DNA from: SIAJ01 sp036266155
GTDB taxonomy: Bacteria > Planctomycetota > Planctomycetia > Gemmatales > Gemmataceae
Direction: 5' to 3'
DNA length: 14,118 nucleotides
NCBI GenBank assembly: GCA_036266155.1
Contig: DATANR010000189.1
Coordinates: forward strand, 1-14,118
In this document: positions 7,111 through 14,097 of the stretch, piece after piece
Numbering within the stretch: position 1 is the stretch's first letter
Layout of the letters: every line of letters begins with the position of its first letter
The notes under the pieces: generated by a model
Told to the model about the DNA's origin: nothing
The model's database searches: none
Seen by the model: the letters and a program-made list of their open reading frames with translations, nothing else
Program-made: the position numbers and the translations under genes

Positions 7111-7210
7111 TTAACATAAGAATCATTATCGGACGTTCTGGAGAGACCGAGGTTTTGTTTGGCCACTGGCCGCTCCGATCTATTGAGTCCGATAATGTAT
7201 ATTATGTTAA
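7111..7210. repeat. 100-bp inverted-repeat element, AT-rich
   Basis: The 24-bp arms 7111-7134 and 7187-7210 are inverted repeats matching at 21 of 24 positions: 9 bp perfect (TTAACATAA / TTATGTTAA), a 5-bp block that mostly differs, then 10 bp perfect (ATTATCGGAC / GTCCGATAAT). The 52-bp interior includes an 11-bp palindrome, GGCCACTGGCC (7161-7171). No target-site duplication is obvious at the ends. It would lie in the 5' leader of the Gfo/Idh/MocA gene if the promoter at 7257-7229 is used. It may be a small non-autonomous transposon-like element, a leader hairpin, or paired operator sites. Confidence 0.7.
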
Positions 7211-7228
7211 ATTATTGATTTCTTCGTA

Positions 7229-7257
7229 AAGCTAAATTTCGCAGTATTTTGCGTCAA
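7229..7257 (-). promoter_or_regulatory. candidate promoter for the Gfo/Idh/MocA gene
   Basis: On the minus strand, TTGACG (7257-7252) is followed after exactly 17 nt by TAGCTT (7234-7229), a good -35 but poor -10, within AT-rich DNA about 190 nt upstream of the ATG. Transcripts from here would contain the 7210-7111 inverted repeat. This is consensus resemblance only. Confidence 0.25.
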
Positions 7258-7294
7258 ATCTCGACTGCGAAAGCTGTCAGGCAAAATGCGTTCA

Positions 7295-7336
7295 GGATTC
7301 GTTCGGGGTGTCAGCCCTTCTGAACGAAACGAATCC
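7295..7336 (-). terminator. hairpin just after accA, possible terminator
   Basis: A 9-bp perfect stem (7295-7303 with 7328-7336, GGATTCGTT / AACGAATCC) lies 7 nt past the accA stop. The loop is 24 nt. A competing stem, CGTTCA / TGAACG (7289-7294 with 7321-7326), overlaps it. On the minus strand the downstream sequence is TGAACGCATTTTGCC, without a strong U tract, so a Rho-independent terminator is possible but not typical. It may instead protect the 3' end of the mRNA. Confidence 0.45.
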
Positions 7337-7343
7337 GGATAGC

Positions 7344-8330
7344 CTACCGGGATGCTGGCGCTGCCTGTTCGGCTGACTCGGAGTGAACGCCCATCGCGCG
7401 GAACTTGGCGTAGCGCTCGTCAAGCAGGCGGTCGGCCTTCTTGGACTTGAGTTCGCGAAGGGCCTTGAGGAGGTAGGTCTTGAGCGTCAGACCCATCTCG
7501 CGCGGTTCACGGTGAGCGCCGCCGAGCGGCTCGGCGATGATTTGATCGATGACGCCGAGATCCTTCAGGTGTTTCGAAGTGAGCCGGAGCGCCTCGGCCG
7601 CGCGCGGCTTCGTCGTCTCGTTGGCGGTCTTCCACAAGATGCCGGCACACCCCTCTGGACTGATGACGGAGTAGTACGCATGCTCGAGCATCGCGACGCG
7701 ATCACCGACGCCGATCCCCAATGCCCCGCCCGAGCCCCCTTCCCCGATCACGACACAAATGACCGGCGTCGGCAGCCGCGACATCTCAAAAATGCTCGTC
7801 GCGATGAGTTGGGCCTGGCCGCGTTCCTCGGCACCGATGCCCGGAAAGGCGCCGGGAGTGTCGATCAAGCAAACGACCGGGATGTTGAACTTGGCTGCCA
7901 GGTTCATCTTGTTCAGGGCCTTGCGGTATCCCTCCGGATGAGCGCAGCCGTAGTAGCACGCCTGACGCTCCTTGAGCGTGTGGCCCTTCTGATGACCCAC
8001 AAGCAATAGTTTGAAGTTGCCTAAACGGGCGAAGCCGCAACGGATGGCCTGGTCGTCGCCAAAAGCCCGATCACCGTGCAATTCGACAAACTCGTCAAAG
8101 ATCATCTCGACGTAGTCCATCGTCTGCGGCCGCTCCGGGTGGCGCGACACCAGCACCGTTTCCCACGGGCTCAGGCTCGAGTACTTTTTGCGCAATAGAG
8201 CCGTTAGCTCTCTGCGAATGCGGCGGACCTCCTCCGCCACGTCCGCGGAAGCGCCGGCGGACTGTTCCAGCTTCGCAAGCGAGTCTTCGAGCGCGTGAAT
8301 GTCGGTTTCGAACGGCAAAGGCGCAGGCAT
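7344..8330 (-). CDS. accA: acetyl-CoA carboxylase carboxyltransferase subunit alpha
   Basis: This 328-aa subunit, with AccD, transfers the carboxyl group from carboxybiotin on BCCP to acetyl-CoA, giving malonyl-CoA for fatty acid synthesis in the cytoplasm. Clear family blocks are IDTPGAFPGIGAEERGQ (156-172), IGEGGSGGALGIGVGD (195-210), SPEGCAGILWK (224-234) and EPLGGAHREP (267-276). The open frame extends to a GTG at 8372 that overlaps the kinase stop by 4 nt. I chose ATG 8330-8328 because GGAGA lies about 8 nt upstream and the resulting N-terminus (MPAPLPFETDIHALE) aligns with the E. coli AccA opening. Length is close to the usual 315-330 aa. The upstream neighbour is a Ser/Thr kinase 38 bp away on the same strand; accD is not in the window. 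Identity is certain. Confidence 0.95.
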   Translation of the reverse strand: MPAPLPFETDIHALEDSLAKLEQSAGASADVAEEVRRIRRELTALLRKKYSSLSPWETVLVSRHPERPQTMDYVEMIFDEFVELHGDRAFGDDQAIRCGFARLGNFKLLLVGHQKGHTLKERQACYYGCAHPEGYRKALNKMNLAAKFNIPVVCLIDTPGAFPGIGAEERGQAQLIATSIFEMSRLPTPVICVVIGEGGSGGALGIGVGDRVAMLEHAYYSVISPEGCAGILWKTANETTKPRAAEALRLTSKHLKDLGVIDQIIAEPLGGAHREPREMGLTLKTYLLKALRELKSKKADRLLDERYAKFRAMGVHSESAEQAAPASR

Positions 8331-8368
8331 CCAAGATTTCTCCGAAAGGTGACGCGACTCCGTCGGCG

Positions 8369-9241
8369 TCACATCATCCCGCCCTCTTCGACAATGTCGG
8401 GGTCCGTCTTCAACACCTTGATTTTGCGGAAAGCAATCAGCACGTCGTGCATGGCGGACGGCCGATCTTCTTTCTTTTTCGAGAGCATCCGCAACAACAA
8501 AGCGGCGAACTCATCCGTGATTTCTTTGTTATGCGATTGAGGCGTAATGGCCTTTTCCGAGAGTTGCTTGTTCAGCAGGTCTTGAATCGTGTTGCCGCGA
8601 TGCGGCGGCCGACCAGTGAGGAGTTCGTACATCGTGGAACCGAGCCCATAGATATCAGCCCGGCCGTCGAGCGGTTGTTTCCGGATTTGCTCCGGCGACA
8701 TATAGCTCGGCGTGCCCTGGGCCTTGCTCTGGCGATAGAAGAGCTTGGAGAGGCCCTTGGGCACCTTGCGCGAAATCGCGAAGTCGATCCACTTGAGCTG
8801 CCCTGCCGCGTTCACGAGCATGTTGTCCGGCTTCACGTCGCAATGGACCCAGCCGTTGCCGTGCATGTAGGCCAGGCCCGTGGCAGCGGACTTGAAGATG
8901 TTGCGGCCATGTTCCTTGATAAACGTGAAATCCTTCGCCATCAGCCGGTTCCGCATGGAGCCCGACGGAAAGTACTCCATGATGAAGTGCGGTGAATGGG
9001 CGTCGCGGCTGACCTTCAAAATGTGAATCACGTTCTCGTGCCGCAACTTGGTGCCCACTTCCGCTTCGTGGAACAGATTGTTGCGCACGTCCGATTTTTC
9101 CGCGGCCTCGGGCAGCAGGACCTTCATCGCGAAGTGCCGATTAGAATGCGGTTCGACGACTTCAAACACCTGCGACACCTGCCCGGTCTGCAGAAGGGAG
9201 CGCAAGCGATAGCCGCCGATGGTTTCATTGACTTCGGGCAT
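8369..9241 (-). CDS. soluble serine/threonine protein kinase with atypical motifs
   Basis: This 290-aa Hanks-type kinase domain has no membrane segment or sensor domain. Conserved elements are the ATP lysine in AMK (K40), the alpha-C HEAEVG acidic residues (E59/E61), the catalytic loop HCDVKPDN with D135, K137 and N140, the metal-binding D153 in DFA, GTPSYMSPEQ for the activation-loop end, ADIYGLG (D196) and R260. Deviations are notable: the glycine-rich loop reads LLQTGQVSQV with one glycine, HRD is HCD, and DFG is DFA. Catalytic Lys and both Asp residues remain, so activity is plausible. The start ATG 9241-9239 has AGGGG 8 nt upstream and is preferred over the TTG at 9259. It lies 38 bp upstream of accA on the same strand, or overlaps it by 4 nt if accA starts at GTG 8372, so the two are probably cotranscribed. 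Substrates are unknown. Confidence 0.9.
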   Translation of the reverse strand: MPEVNETIGGYRLRSLLQTGQVSQVFEVVEPHSNRHFAMKVLLPEAAEKSDVRNNLFHEAEVGTKLRHENVIHILKVSRDAHSPHFIMEYFPSGSMRNRLMAKDFTFIKEHGRNIFKSAATGLAYMHGNGWVHCDVKPDNMLVNAAGQLKWIDFAISRKVPKGLSKLFYRQSKAQGTPSYMSPEQIRKQPLDGRADIYGLGSTMYELLTGRPPHRGNTIQDLLNKQLSEKAITPQSHNKEITDEFAALLLRMLSKKKEDRPSAMHDVLIAFRKIKVLKTDPDIVEEGGMM

Positions 9242-9266
9242 GCGGCCAACCCCTGGCAAAATGGAA

Positions 9267-9286
9267 CAGGGGGCGCTGGCCCCCTG
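9267..9286 (-). terminator. GC-rich hairpin between reductase and kinase genes
   Basis: An 8-bp perfect stem (CAGGGGGC / GCCCCCTG, 9267-9274 with 9279-9286) has a 4-nt loop. On the minus strand it is followed by TTCCATTTTGCC. It falls in the 91-bp gap after the ferredoxin reductase stop and 25 nt before the kinase start, so it may act as a terminator or attenuator for the kinase-accA genes. Confidence 0.45.
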
Positions 9287-9332
9287 GATTTACATCTTAT
9301 GACGATGGACCGGCTGGGCAGCGGCGAGCCGC

Positions 9333-10271
9333 TCACCAGTACTCTTCAAAGTGGACGTTGCCCTTGAACTTGATCGCCGCATTGTCAGCCTGGAAGCCGC
9401 GGCCCTCCAGAATTTCGATCACGCCGAGCGGCTGCGGATGCTGGCGTGCGCCGGTTTTCTTGTTCTTGATCGGCACACCGATCATCTTCGGATTGCCGCA
9501 GAGGAACACATGCGTACGCATCGGGTTGAGCGTTTCAGCGATTCGCTCTTCGAGTTGGCCGCTCGTGATGAGGTCTTGAATGTAGACTTTGTGTCCGACA
9601 GTATCGGCTTCACGGGTCGTCAACGCCAAGAACTGGTAGTTCGGGAATCGCCGCATGAGGGTTTGGTGGATGTCGAAGTAGCCGAGGTCACGCTTGAAGC
9701 GGACGCATGAGGCATTCAAAATCTTGCCAGCGTGTCCATTCTTGAGAAGCTCCCATGTCATGTAATTGTGCGGGGCCTCCCCCGTTCCGGTGCCGAGGAA
9801 CAGCACCGTGTCGCCGGGTTTGACCGGTTCGAGCGTGTAGTGCCCCGTAATTTTCTCGCCAATGTTGAGTCGGTCGCCTTCGCGCAGCATGACTAATCGT
9901 GGCGTCAGTGCCGGCGGCGGCTTCGTGGGATCGGAACCCTCGCGCACGAGAGTGATGTAGAACTCGAGGTAATCGGTCTTGTCGATCGCCAGAACTTCGC
10001 CGGCGTCGTCGAGAATGGAACAGCTAATGGAATAGGCTCGGCGAACAACCTTGCTCTCGTCGCCGGCCTTTAGATTCTCTTCCTGGCACCCCGGCGCTCG
10101 CGGTTCCCAGTTGCCGAGGCCGAGCGAGCAGTACTGACCGGCTCGATGGGCTGGTCGCGGGAAGTCCGGCTTCACCCGCATGATGAACAGGTCGGGATTC
10201 GGCTTCCGCAGCCCGACAACGGTACCATTGTAACGCCGCTGTCGGGCTTCCGCGATCTCTTCGGGGAGCAT
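9333..10271 (-). CDS. ferredoxin/flavodoxin-NADP+ reductase-like flavoprotein
   Basis: This 312-aa FAD-dependent reductase likely exchanges electrons between NADPH and ferredoxin or flavodoxin. An N-terminal FAD barrel contains RRAYSIS with the R-x-Y-S flavin motif (R78, Y80, S81). The NADPH domain contains GTGTGEAP (160-167), the late motif LCGNPKMIG (257-265), and a C-terminal aromatic ending EEYW, the terminal tryptophan resembling bacterial Fpr-type enzymes. It is about 60 residues longer than E. coli Fpr, with inserts near 52-75 (containing one Cys) and 268-280. The start ATG 10271-10269 has AAGGA 5 nt upstream; the frame opens further to a TTG at 10328 through GC-rich non-coding-like sequence, which I rejected. 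The partner ferredoxin is not encoded nearby. It is followed by the kinase and accA on the same strand. Physiological electron direction is not determinable here. Confidence 0.88.
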   Translation of the reverse strand: MLPEEIAEARQRRYNGTVVGLRKPNPDLFIMRVKPDFPRPAHRAGQYCSLGLGNWEPRAPGCQEENLKAGDESKVVRRAYSISCSILDDAGEVLAIDKTDYLEFYITLVREGSDPTKPPPALTPRLVMLREGDRLNIGEKITGHYTLEPVKPGDTVLFLGTGTGEAPHNYMTWELLKNGHAGKILNASCVRFKRDLGYFDIHQTLMRRFPNYQFLALTTREADTVGHKVYIQDLITSGQLEERIAETLNPMRTHVFLCGNPKMIGVPIKNKKTGARQHPQPLGVIEILEGRGFQADNAAIKFKGNVHFEEYW

Positions 10272-10289
10272 GCCGATCCTTCCGAACGC

Positions 10290-10315
10290 CGGGGCAGGGC
10301 CAACCCCCTGCCCCG
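10290..10315. other. intercistronic GC hairpin upstream of the reductase gene
   Basis: A 10-bp perfect stem pairs 10290-10299 with 10306-10315 around a 6-nt loop, in the 65-bp gap between the TIM-barrel stop and the reductase ATG. No U tract follows on the minus strand, and the ribosome-binding site lies just after it, so it may tune reductase translation or mRNA stability. Its loop side contains GGCCAACCCCCTG, nearly repeated at 9244-9255 upstream of the kinase. Confidence 0.6.
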
Positions 10316-10336
10316 CCTGGGGACTCAATCGACGTC

Positions 10337-11206
10337 TTAGCCGAGTTTCTTCGCCGATTCCTTGACGATCTTGACCAGCTCCTTCACGTCGGCTGTCGGC
10401 TCTTCGGGCTTGGCTTCGTACTCGATCGCAATGTAGCCCTTGAACATTTCCTCCTTGAGCGCCTTGAGCACGCCCGGCACATCAAGCACGCCGCCGTCCT
10501 GGCCATAGATGACGTCCGTCTTGCGCTTGTTGTCGTGGTCCTTCAGATGCATGCCGAAGTTGCGCTTGCCCATGACGTGGATCTGCTTGACCGGATCGAG
10601 CATCTCGCCGAGTTGGGCCATGCGGATGAGGTGACCCGTGTCGAGACAGGTGCCGATCAGCTCGTTGTGATCCTTGACGGCCGCCATGATGACCTCGGCA
10701 CTCCACCACTGGTGCCGGTTCTTCCCACCCGATGGGCCGTGCGGATGAATACCGATCGCGATCTTGTATTCGGCACAAAGCTTGTCGAGGCTGTCGAACG
10801 AATCCTTGCTTGGATCGGCGGTCAAACACTTCACGCCGAGCGCGGCGCCGAAGTCGAACTTCTTTTTGTTCGCGTCGTGATCCTTCGAGAATCCCTCGAC
10901 GCCGAATGAGACCGGCGTGATCCCGCTATCGCCGCAGAGCTTCGAGACCGCCTTGATCTGCTCCGGCGTGCTCTCGACCGGCACGTGGCCACGGAAGAAC
11001 TCGACATGTTTGACGCCGCACTCGGCGATCTTGGCAACCGCCTTGTCGAGTTTGAAGTTGCGGAATGTATAGCTCTGCATGGCCAACGTGAACCCAACGA
11101 CGGGCTCATCGTCCTTGGCGGTCAGCAGGCTCGGGAAGGACGCGGCCGCGATCGCTGCGGCCCCGCTACGAAGCATGTCGCGCCGGGAGAGCTGGCGGTC
11201 GAACAT
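10337..11206 (-). CDS. Tat-exported sugar phosphate isomerase/epimerase-like TIM barrel
   Basis: This 289-aa protein of the xylose isomerase-like (AP endonuclease 2) TIM-barrel superfamily opens with a twin-arginine signal: SRRDML at 7-12, a hydrophobic stretch at 15-25 and an end near A30. It is therefore probably exported folded, with its metal in place. Barrel landmarks are CGVKHVEFF with E69, IGIHPHG with H154 and H156, CLDTGH with D189 and H192, MHLKDH with H220, and AIEYEAKPEEP with E262/E264, consistent with a divalent-metal centre. Such proteins are abundant in Planctomycetota and annotated as sugar phosphate isomerase/epimerase, but real substrates are mostly unknown. The start ATG 11206-11204 has GGAG 7 nt upstream. 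It lies 158 bp downstream of the VIT-VWA gene, beyond a large hairpin, and 65 bp before the reductase. Confidence 0.9.
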   Translation of the reverse strand: MFDRQLSRRDMLRSGAAAIAAASFPSLLTAKDDEPVVGFTLAMQSYTFRNFKLDKAVAKIAECGVKHVEFFRGHVPVESTPEQIKAVSKLCGDSGITPVSFGVEGFSKDHDANKKKFDFGAALGVKCLTADPSKDSFDSLDKLCAEYKIAIGIHPHGPSGGKNRHQWWSAEVIMAAVKDHNELIGTCLDTGHLIRMAQLGEMLDPVKQIHVMGKRNFGMHLKDHDNKRKTDVIYGQDGGVLDVPGVLKALKEEMFKGYIAIEYEAKPEEPTADVKELVKIVKESAKKLG

Positions 11207-11279
11207 GGGTTGGCTCCAGGTGAGGTGGTGACAGGCTCATTCTGCCAGGGAGACCGGGAATGGCTAGGGGGGAATGTTG

Positions 11280-11347
11280 ATGGGACTAATGGGACGGAGG
11301 GGACCGATACCACGAAGTATCGGTCCCCTCCGTCCCATCAGTCCCAT
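11280..11347. repeat. 31-bp near-perfect hairpin between VIT-VWA and TIM-barrel genes
   Basis: Arms 11280-11310 and 11317-11347 pair at 30 of 31 positions (the one mismatch is 11288/11339) around a 6-nt loop, CACGAA. The arm also contains a short internal repeat (TGGGAC at 11281 and 11290). It begins 18 nt after the VIT-VWA stop on the minus strand. No U tract follows at the TIM-barrel side, so it is not a textbook intrinsic terminator. It would form an extremely stable RNA hairpin in a read-through transcript, and it could equally be a dispersed palindromic repeat. Confidence 0.9.
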
Positions 11348-11364
11348 TGCCTTGGGCGACCGTC

Positions 11365-13986
11365 CTACTTCTTGGCCACGAACAGCGCCGCAACCTCTTC
11401 ATCGCTCAGCTTGTCCTTGCCATCGCCCGTGTCGATGACGAGGGCCGTCTGGCTCGGCGTCACAAACACCAGATGATTGCCGAGCCGGAACACGTCCTTC
11501 ATCTCCGGCTTCTTCTCCAGGATCTTGAAGTACGCGTCGCTCTGAGCTTTCACGACGACCGTCTTCATGTCGGCCGTAAATCCCTCGTCGATCCAGAGGC
11601 CGCCGAGTTCCAAACAATTTCGCCCTTGCACGTATTGGTTGGCCGTTTGCGTCAAGCGATCCTGGCTACGCAGATTTTTAGCGCACACGGCCACGTCGAC
11701 GCCCAGTTTACCGACCTGAGCGTCCTTGTACTTGCCACTGGCGTAGAACTGCCGGGCCTGTTCGTAATTCTGCAGGTTGTCGCGCGCCTCGCGGACGCCG
11801 TCGAGCAATCGCTTCGCCACTTCTTGCTTTGCCTTCGTTTCGTTCTTGTCCGCCTCACTCGCTTTCTCGTCGCCCTTGGCGCGGTCTTTCAAATCCTTAT
11901 CCAGTTTCTCCAATTCGCTCTGCACCTTGTCGAGCTTGGTGTTCTCGTGATCCGCACGAGCGCGCCCAGCGTCGCCGGGCTTCTTGGCAATTTCCTTGGC
12001 CACATCCTCAACCTTGGCCGGCGCCCCGGGCGACATCGGCGATGGTTTGCCGCCGTTGGTGAGCTTCGGATCGGTGAGCGCCGCCGGCGGCAAACCTGGC
12101 AGTCCCCCACCCCCTCCACCAAAGCCGGCGCCGGGCGCAAAACCACCACCCGACAACGGCCCACCTGGGAAGGCCCCCCGCCCACCCTTCGGCGACTCCC
12201 CTGCCCCGAGACTATCGCCGCCCGGCCGTCCCAGTGGCGCACTCGCCACCGGCATCGGGCCATCCGGCACCACAAGGTAACTCGTGTACGGTGTCGCGAT
12301 GCCGTATTTCTTGGCGAGCGCCAACGTCTCGTCCATCAGCTCTTTCTTCTCGCCGTGCAGGCGAATCTGGTCGAGCAAGAAACCCACCTTGCGGCGCGCC
12401 CAGAGATGCTCGACGAAATCGCGATCCAACTCAGTCTTCGCCGGGAAGTTGACGTCGTAAGCAAATTCCTTCATTTCCTTGCCGACTTGCCCTTTCAGCT
12501 TGATTGCCGCGGGACCCTGTCCCTTGTACTTGCCGAGCACCACAAGTTGGCTGCCAAAGAACAGGTCCGGCAACTGCGGCGGATAGATCTCGTGGACCTC
12601 GATGTTGGAACTTGTCGTGAGCCGCACATTTGCCAGCACCGGGTGGCTGATCTTCCCGTACAGGCTCGCCGCCTTCGCTTCGATGTCCTCGGCCGGGCGG
12701 ACGTAGGTGCTCAGGGCCTTCGTTTGATCCGCGAGCTGATCGAGCAACGCCGTGTTGACGTCGTCGCCCACGCCGAAGGTGAAGATGCGCGTATTCGCCG
12801 AGTTCTTGCCCTCAACGTTTTTGACAATCCGCTCCGGCCGTTCCTCGCCGATGGTCGGCTGCCCGTCTGTGAAGAAGACAATGGTGTGCGACCGCCCTTC
12901 ATCCTTGCCGCGCATCTCCAGCGCGCTATCAAGCGCGGCCTGGATGGCGGTGCCGCCGCCGGCCCTCAACCCGTCGACCCATTTCTTCGCGTTGTCGAGT
13001 TGCTCCGAATTCGCTTCGACCAGGTTGTCGCGGTACGTCCGCACCGTCGTGCTGAAACTGATGATCGAAAACCGGTCGCCCGCGTTCAGGCCGCCGAGCA
13101 AGTGCTTCAAGGCCTTGCGCGCCTGGTCCATTTTGACGTTGTCCATGCTCCCCGACGTATCGAGCACGAGCACCAAATCGCGGGGGATCAGTGTCGCCTT
13201 CGAGCTTTCCAGTTCTGGCGACACCAGCATCAGGAAGTAGCCGTCCTCCGCCGAGATCGGCCGATGATACAGCGGGGTGATGCCAATCTCCTTGTTGCCG
13301 ACGCTATAGAAGAGCTGGAAATCCTTGTCGAGCACGGCCTGATTGCGTTCGAACGACATCGACACCTGCTTATCGCCCGAACGCGTCAGTGCGATCGCGT
13401 GCGTCGGGCTGTAGACGTTCTGAATCGGGTGCTGCGACTTGATCGTCGCCTTGACCGAGAATTCTTCGAGCGTCTTGGTCCCGCGTCCGTCGGTGCGCAA
13501 CGGGTAGATGTATTCGATCACGCCATTGTCCTGCGGCGCGACGTACTTGAAGCTGATCTTTACCTTCTGATCCTTGTGCGGCAGAATCGGGAAGACCTTC
13601 AAGCGCATCAGGTTGTTGCCCATGTACTCGAGAATGGCCGGGTCTTTCGTGCGGCGAACGATGTCGGTGTAGACCTGGCTTGCCTTCTTCGCGTCCAGCA
13701 ATTCGCCGGTCGTCTCCGTCTCGCCGACCCACATCGTGAACTTGTCGACGCTGGCGCCCTTCGGGATCGGGAACAGGTACGTTGCTTCGAGTTGCCGATC
13801 CGTGTGGTTGCGGAACGACTGCTCGATCGTGGTGATCGCCACCTGATCGTCGATTGTGATATTCACGCGGTGGTTGACCATCGCGAGCGGCGGCAGCGCC
13901 TTGTCTTCGGGAATGAGCAGGCCCGCGGCCGGCGCCGAGCCAACGATGAACAGGGCGAATAAGAGGGCAAGAAGAGCACGGTACAT
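11365..13986 (-). CDS. secreted VIT and von Willebrand factor A domain protein
   Basis: This 873-aa exported protein resembles inter-alpha-trypsin inhibitor heavy chain-type bacterial proteins. A Sec signal peptide (about 1-21, ending APA-AG) is followed by a VIT domain (about 25-150, with LFPIPKGASV and a VYTDIVRRTKDPAILEY segment). A von Willebrand A domain follows at about 269-440, with an intact metal-binding site: DTSGS (276-280), the T in GGGTAI near 346, and TDG (373-375). A Gly/Pro-rich low-complexity linker spans about 585-650 and a highly charged, coiled-coil-prone segment about 658-735. The C-terminal domain includes YVQGRNCLELGGLWIDEGF, a tail I associate with planctomycete members. 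It likely binds a ligand or other proteins through the metal site at the cell surface or periplasm. The start ATG 13986-13984 has GAGGTG upstream; the frame's TTG at 14016 was rejected because it would bury the signal peptide. Confidence 0.93.
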   Translation of the reverse strand: MYRALLALLFALFIVGSAPAAGLLIPEDKALPPLAMVNHRVNITIDDQVAITTIEQSFRNHTDRQLEATYLFPIPKGASVDKFTMWVGETETTGELLDAKKASQVYTDIVRRTKDPAILEYMGNNLMRLKVFPILPHKDQKVKISFKYVAPQDNGVIEYIYPLRTDGRGTKTLEEFSVKATIKSQHPIQNVYSPTHAIALTRSGDKQVSMSFERNQAVLDKDFQLFYSVGNKEIGITPLYHRPISAEDGYFLMLVSPELESSKATLIPRDLVLVLDTSGSMDNVKMDQARKALKHLLGGLNAGDRFSIISFSTTVRTYRDNLVEANSEQLDNAKKWVDGLRAGGGTAIQAALDSALEMRGKDEGRSHTIVFFTDGQPTIGEERPERIVKNVEGKNSANTRIFTFGVGDDVNTALLDQLADQTKALSTYVRPAEDIEAKAASLYGKISHPVLANVRLTTSSNIEVHEIYPPQLPDLFFGSQLVVLGKYKGQGPAAIKLKGQVGKEMKEFAYDVNFPAKTELDRDFVEHLWARRKVGFLLDQIRLHGEKKELMDETLALAKKYGIATPYTSYLVVPDGPMPVASAPLGRPGGDSLGAGESPKGGRGAFPGGPLSGGGFAPGAGFGGGGGGLPGLPPAALTDPKLTNGGKPSPMSPGAPAKVEDVAKEIAKKPGDAGRARADHENTKLDKVQSELEKLDKDLKDRAKGDEKASEADKNETKAKQEVAKRLLDGVREARDNLQNYEQARQFYASGKYKDAQVGKLGVDVAVCAKNLRSQDRLTQTANQYVQGRNCLELGGLWIDEGFTADMKTVVVKAQSDAYFKILEKKPEMKDVFRLGNHLVFVTPSQTALVIDTGDGKDKLSDEEVAALFVAKK

Positions 13987-14025
13987 GGCAACACCTCGCG
14001 ACCGGGTAAGGGTCAATCCAACAGA

Positions 14026-14031
14026 AGTATA
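14026..14031 (-). promoter_or_regulatory. candidate -10 element upstream of the VIT-VWA gene
   Basis: TATACT on the minus strand lies about 40 nt upstream of the ATG at 13986. No good -35 hexamer is found at 16-18 nt spacing, so this is a weak call. Confidence 0.2.
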
Positions 14032-14097
14032 AACGGATGAGGTCTTGTTGAGGATTGCAGAAACGACGGTCGTTACTGCCGGGTTACAGTGAACGTC

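Larger units (their letters stand above)
7041..7343. other. intergenic region upstream of the Gfo/Idh/MocA gene
   Basis: This 303-bp stretch has no gene. It contains the accA-proximal hairpin (7295-7336), an AT-rich part (about 7110-7260) with a candidate promoter (7257-7229), and a 100-bp inverted-repeat element (7111-7210). The composition contrasts with the GC-rich surroundings. No open frame of note crosses it on either strand. Confidence 0.75.

Noticed and set aside
11347..13962. 871-codon open frame on the plus strand opposite the VIT-VWA gene
   Set aside because: It is a shadow of the GC-rich antisense gene. The translation is rich in Arg, His and Leu with no domain, while the minus-strand frame has a signal peptide, VIT and VWA motifs.
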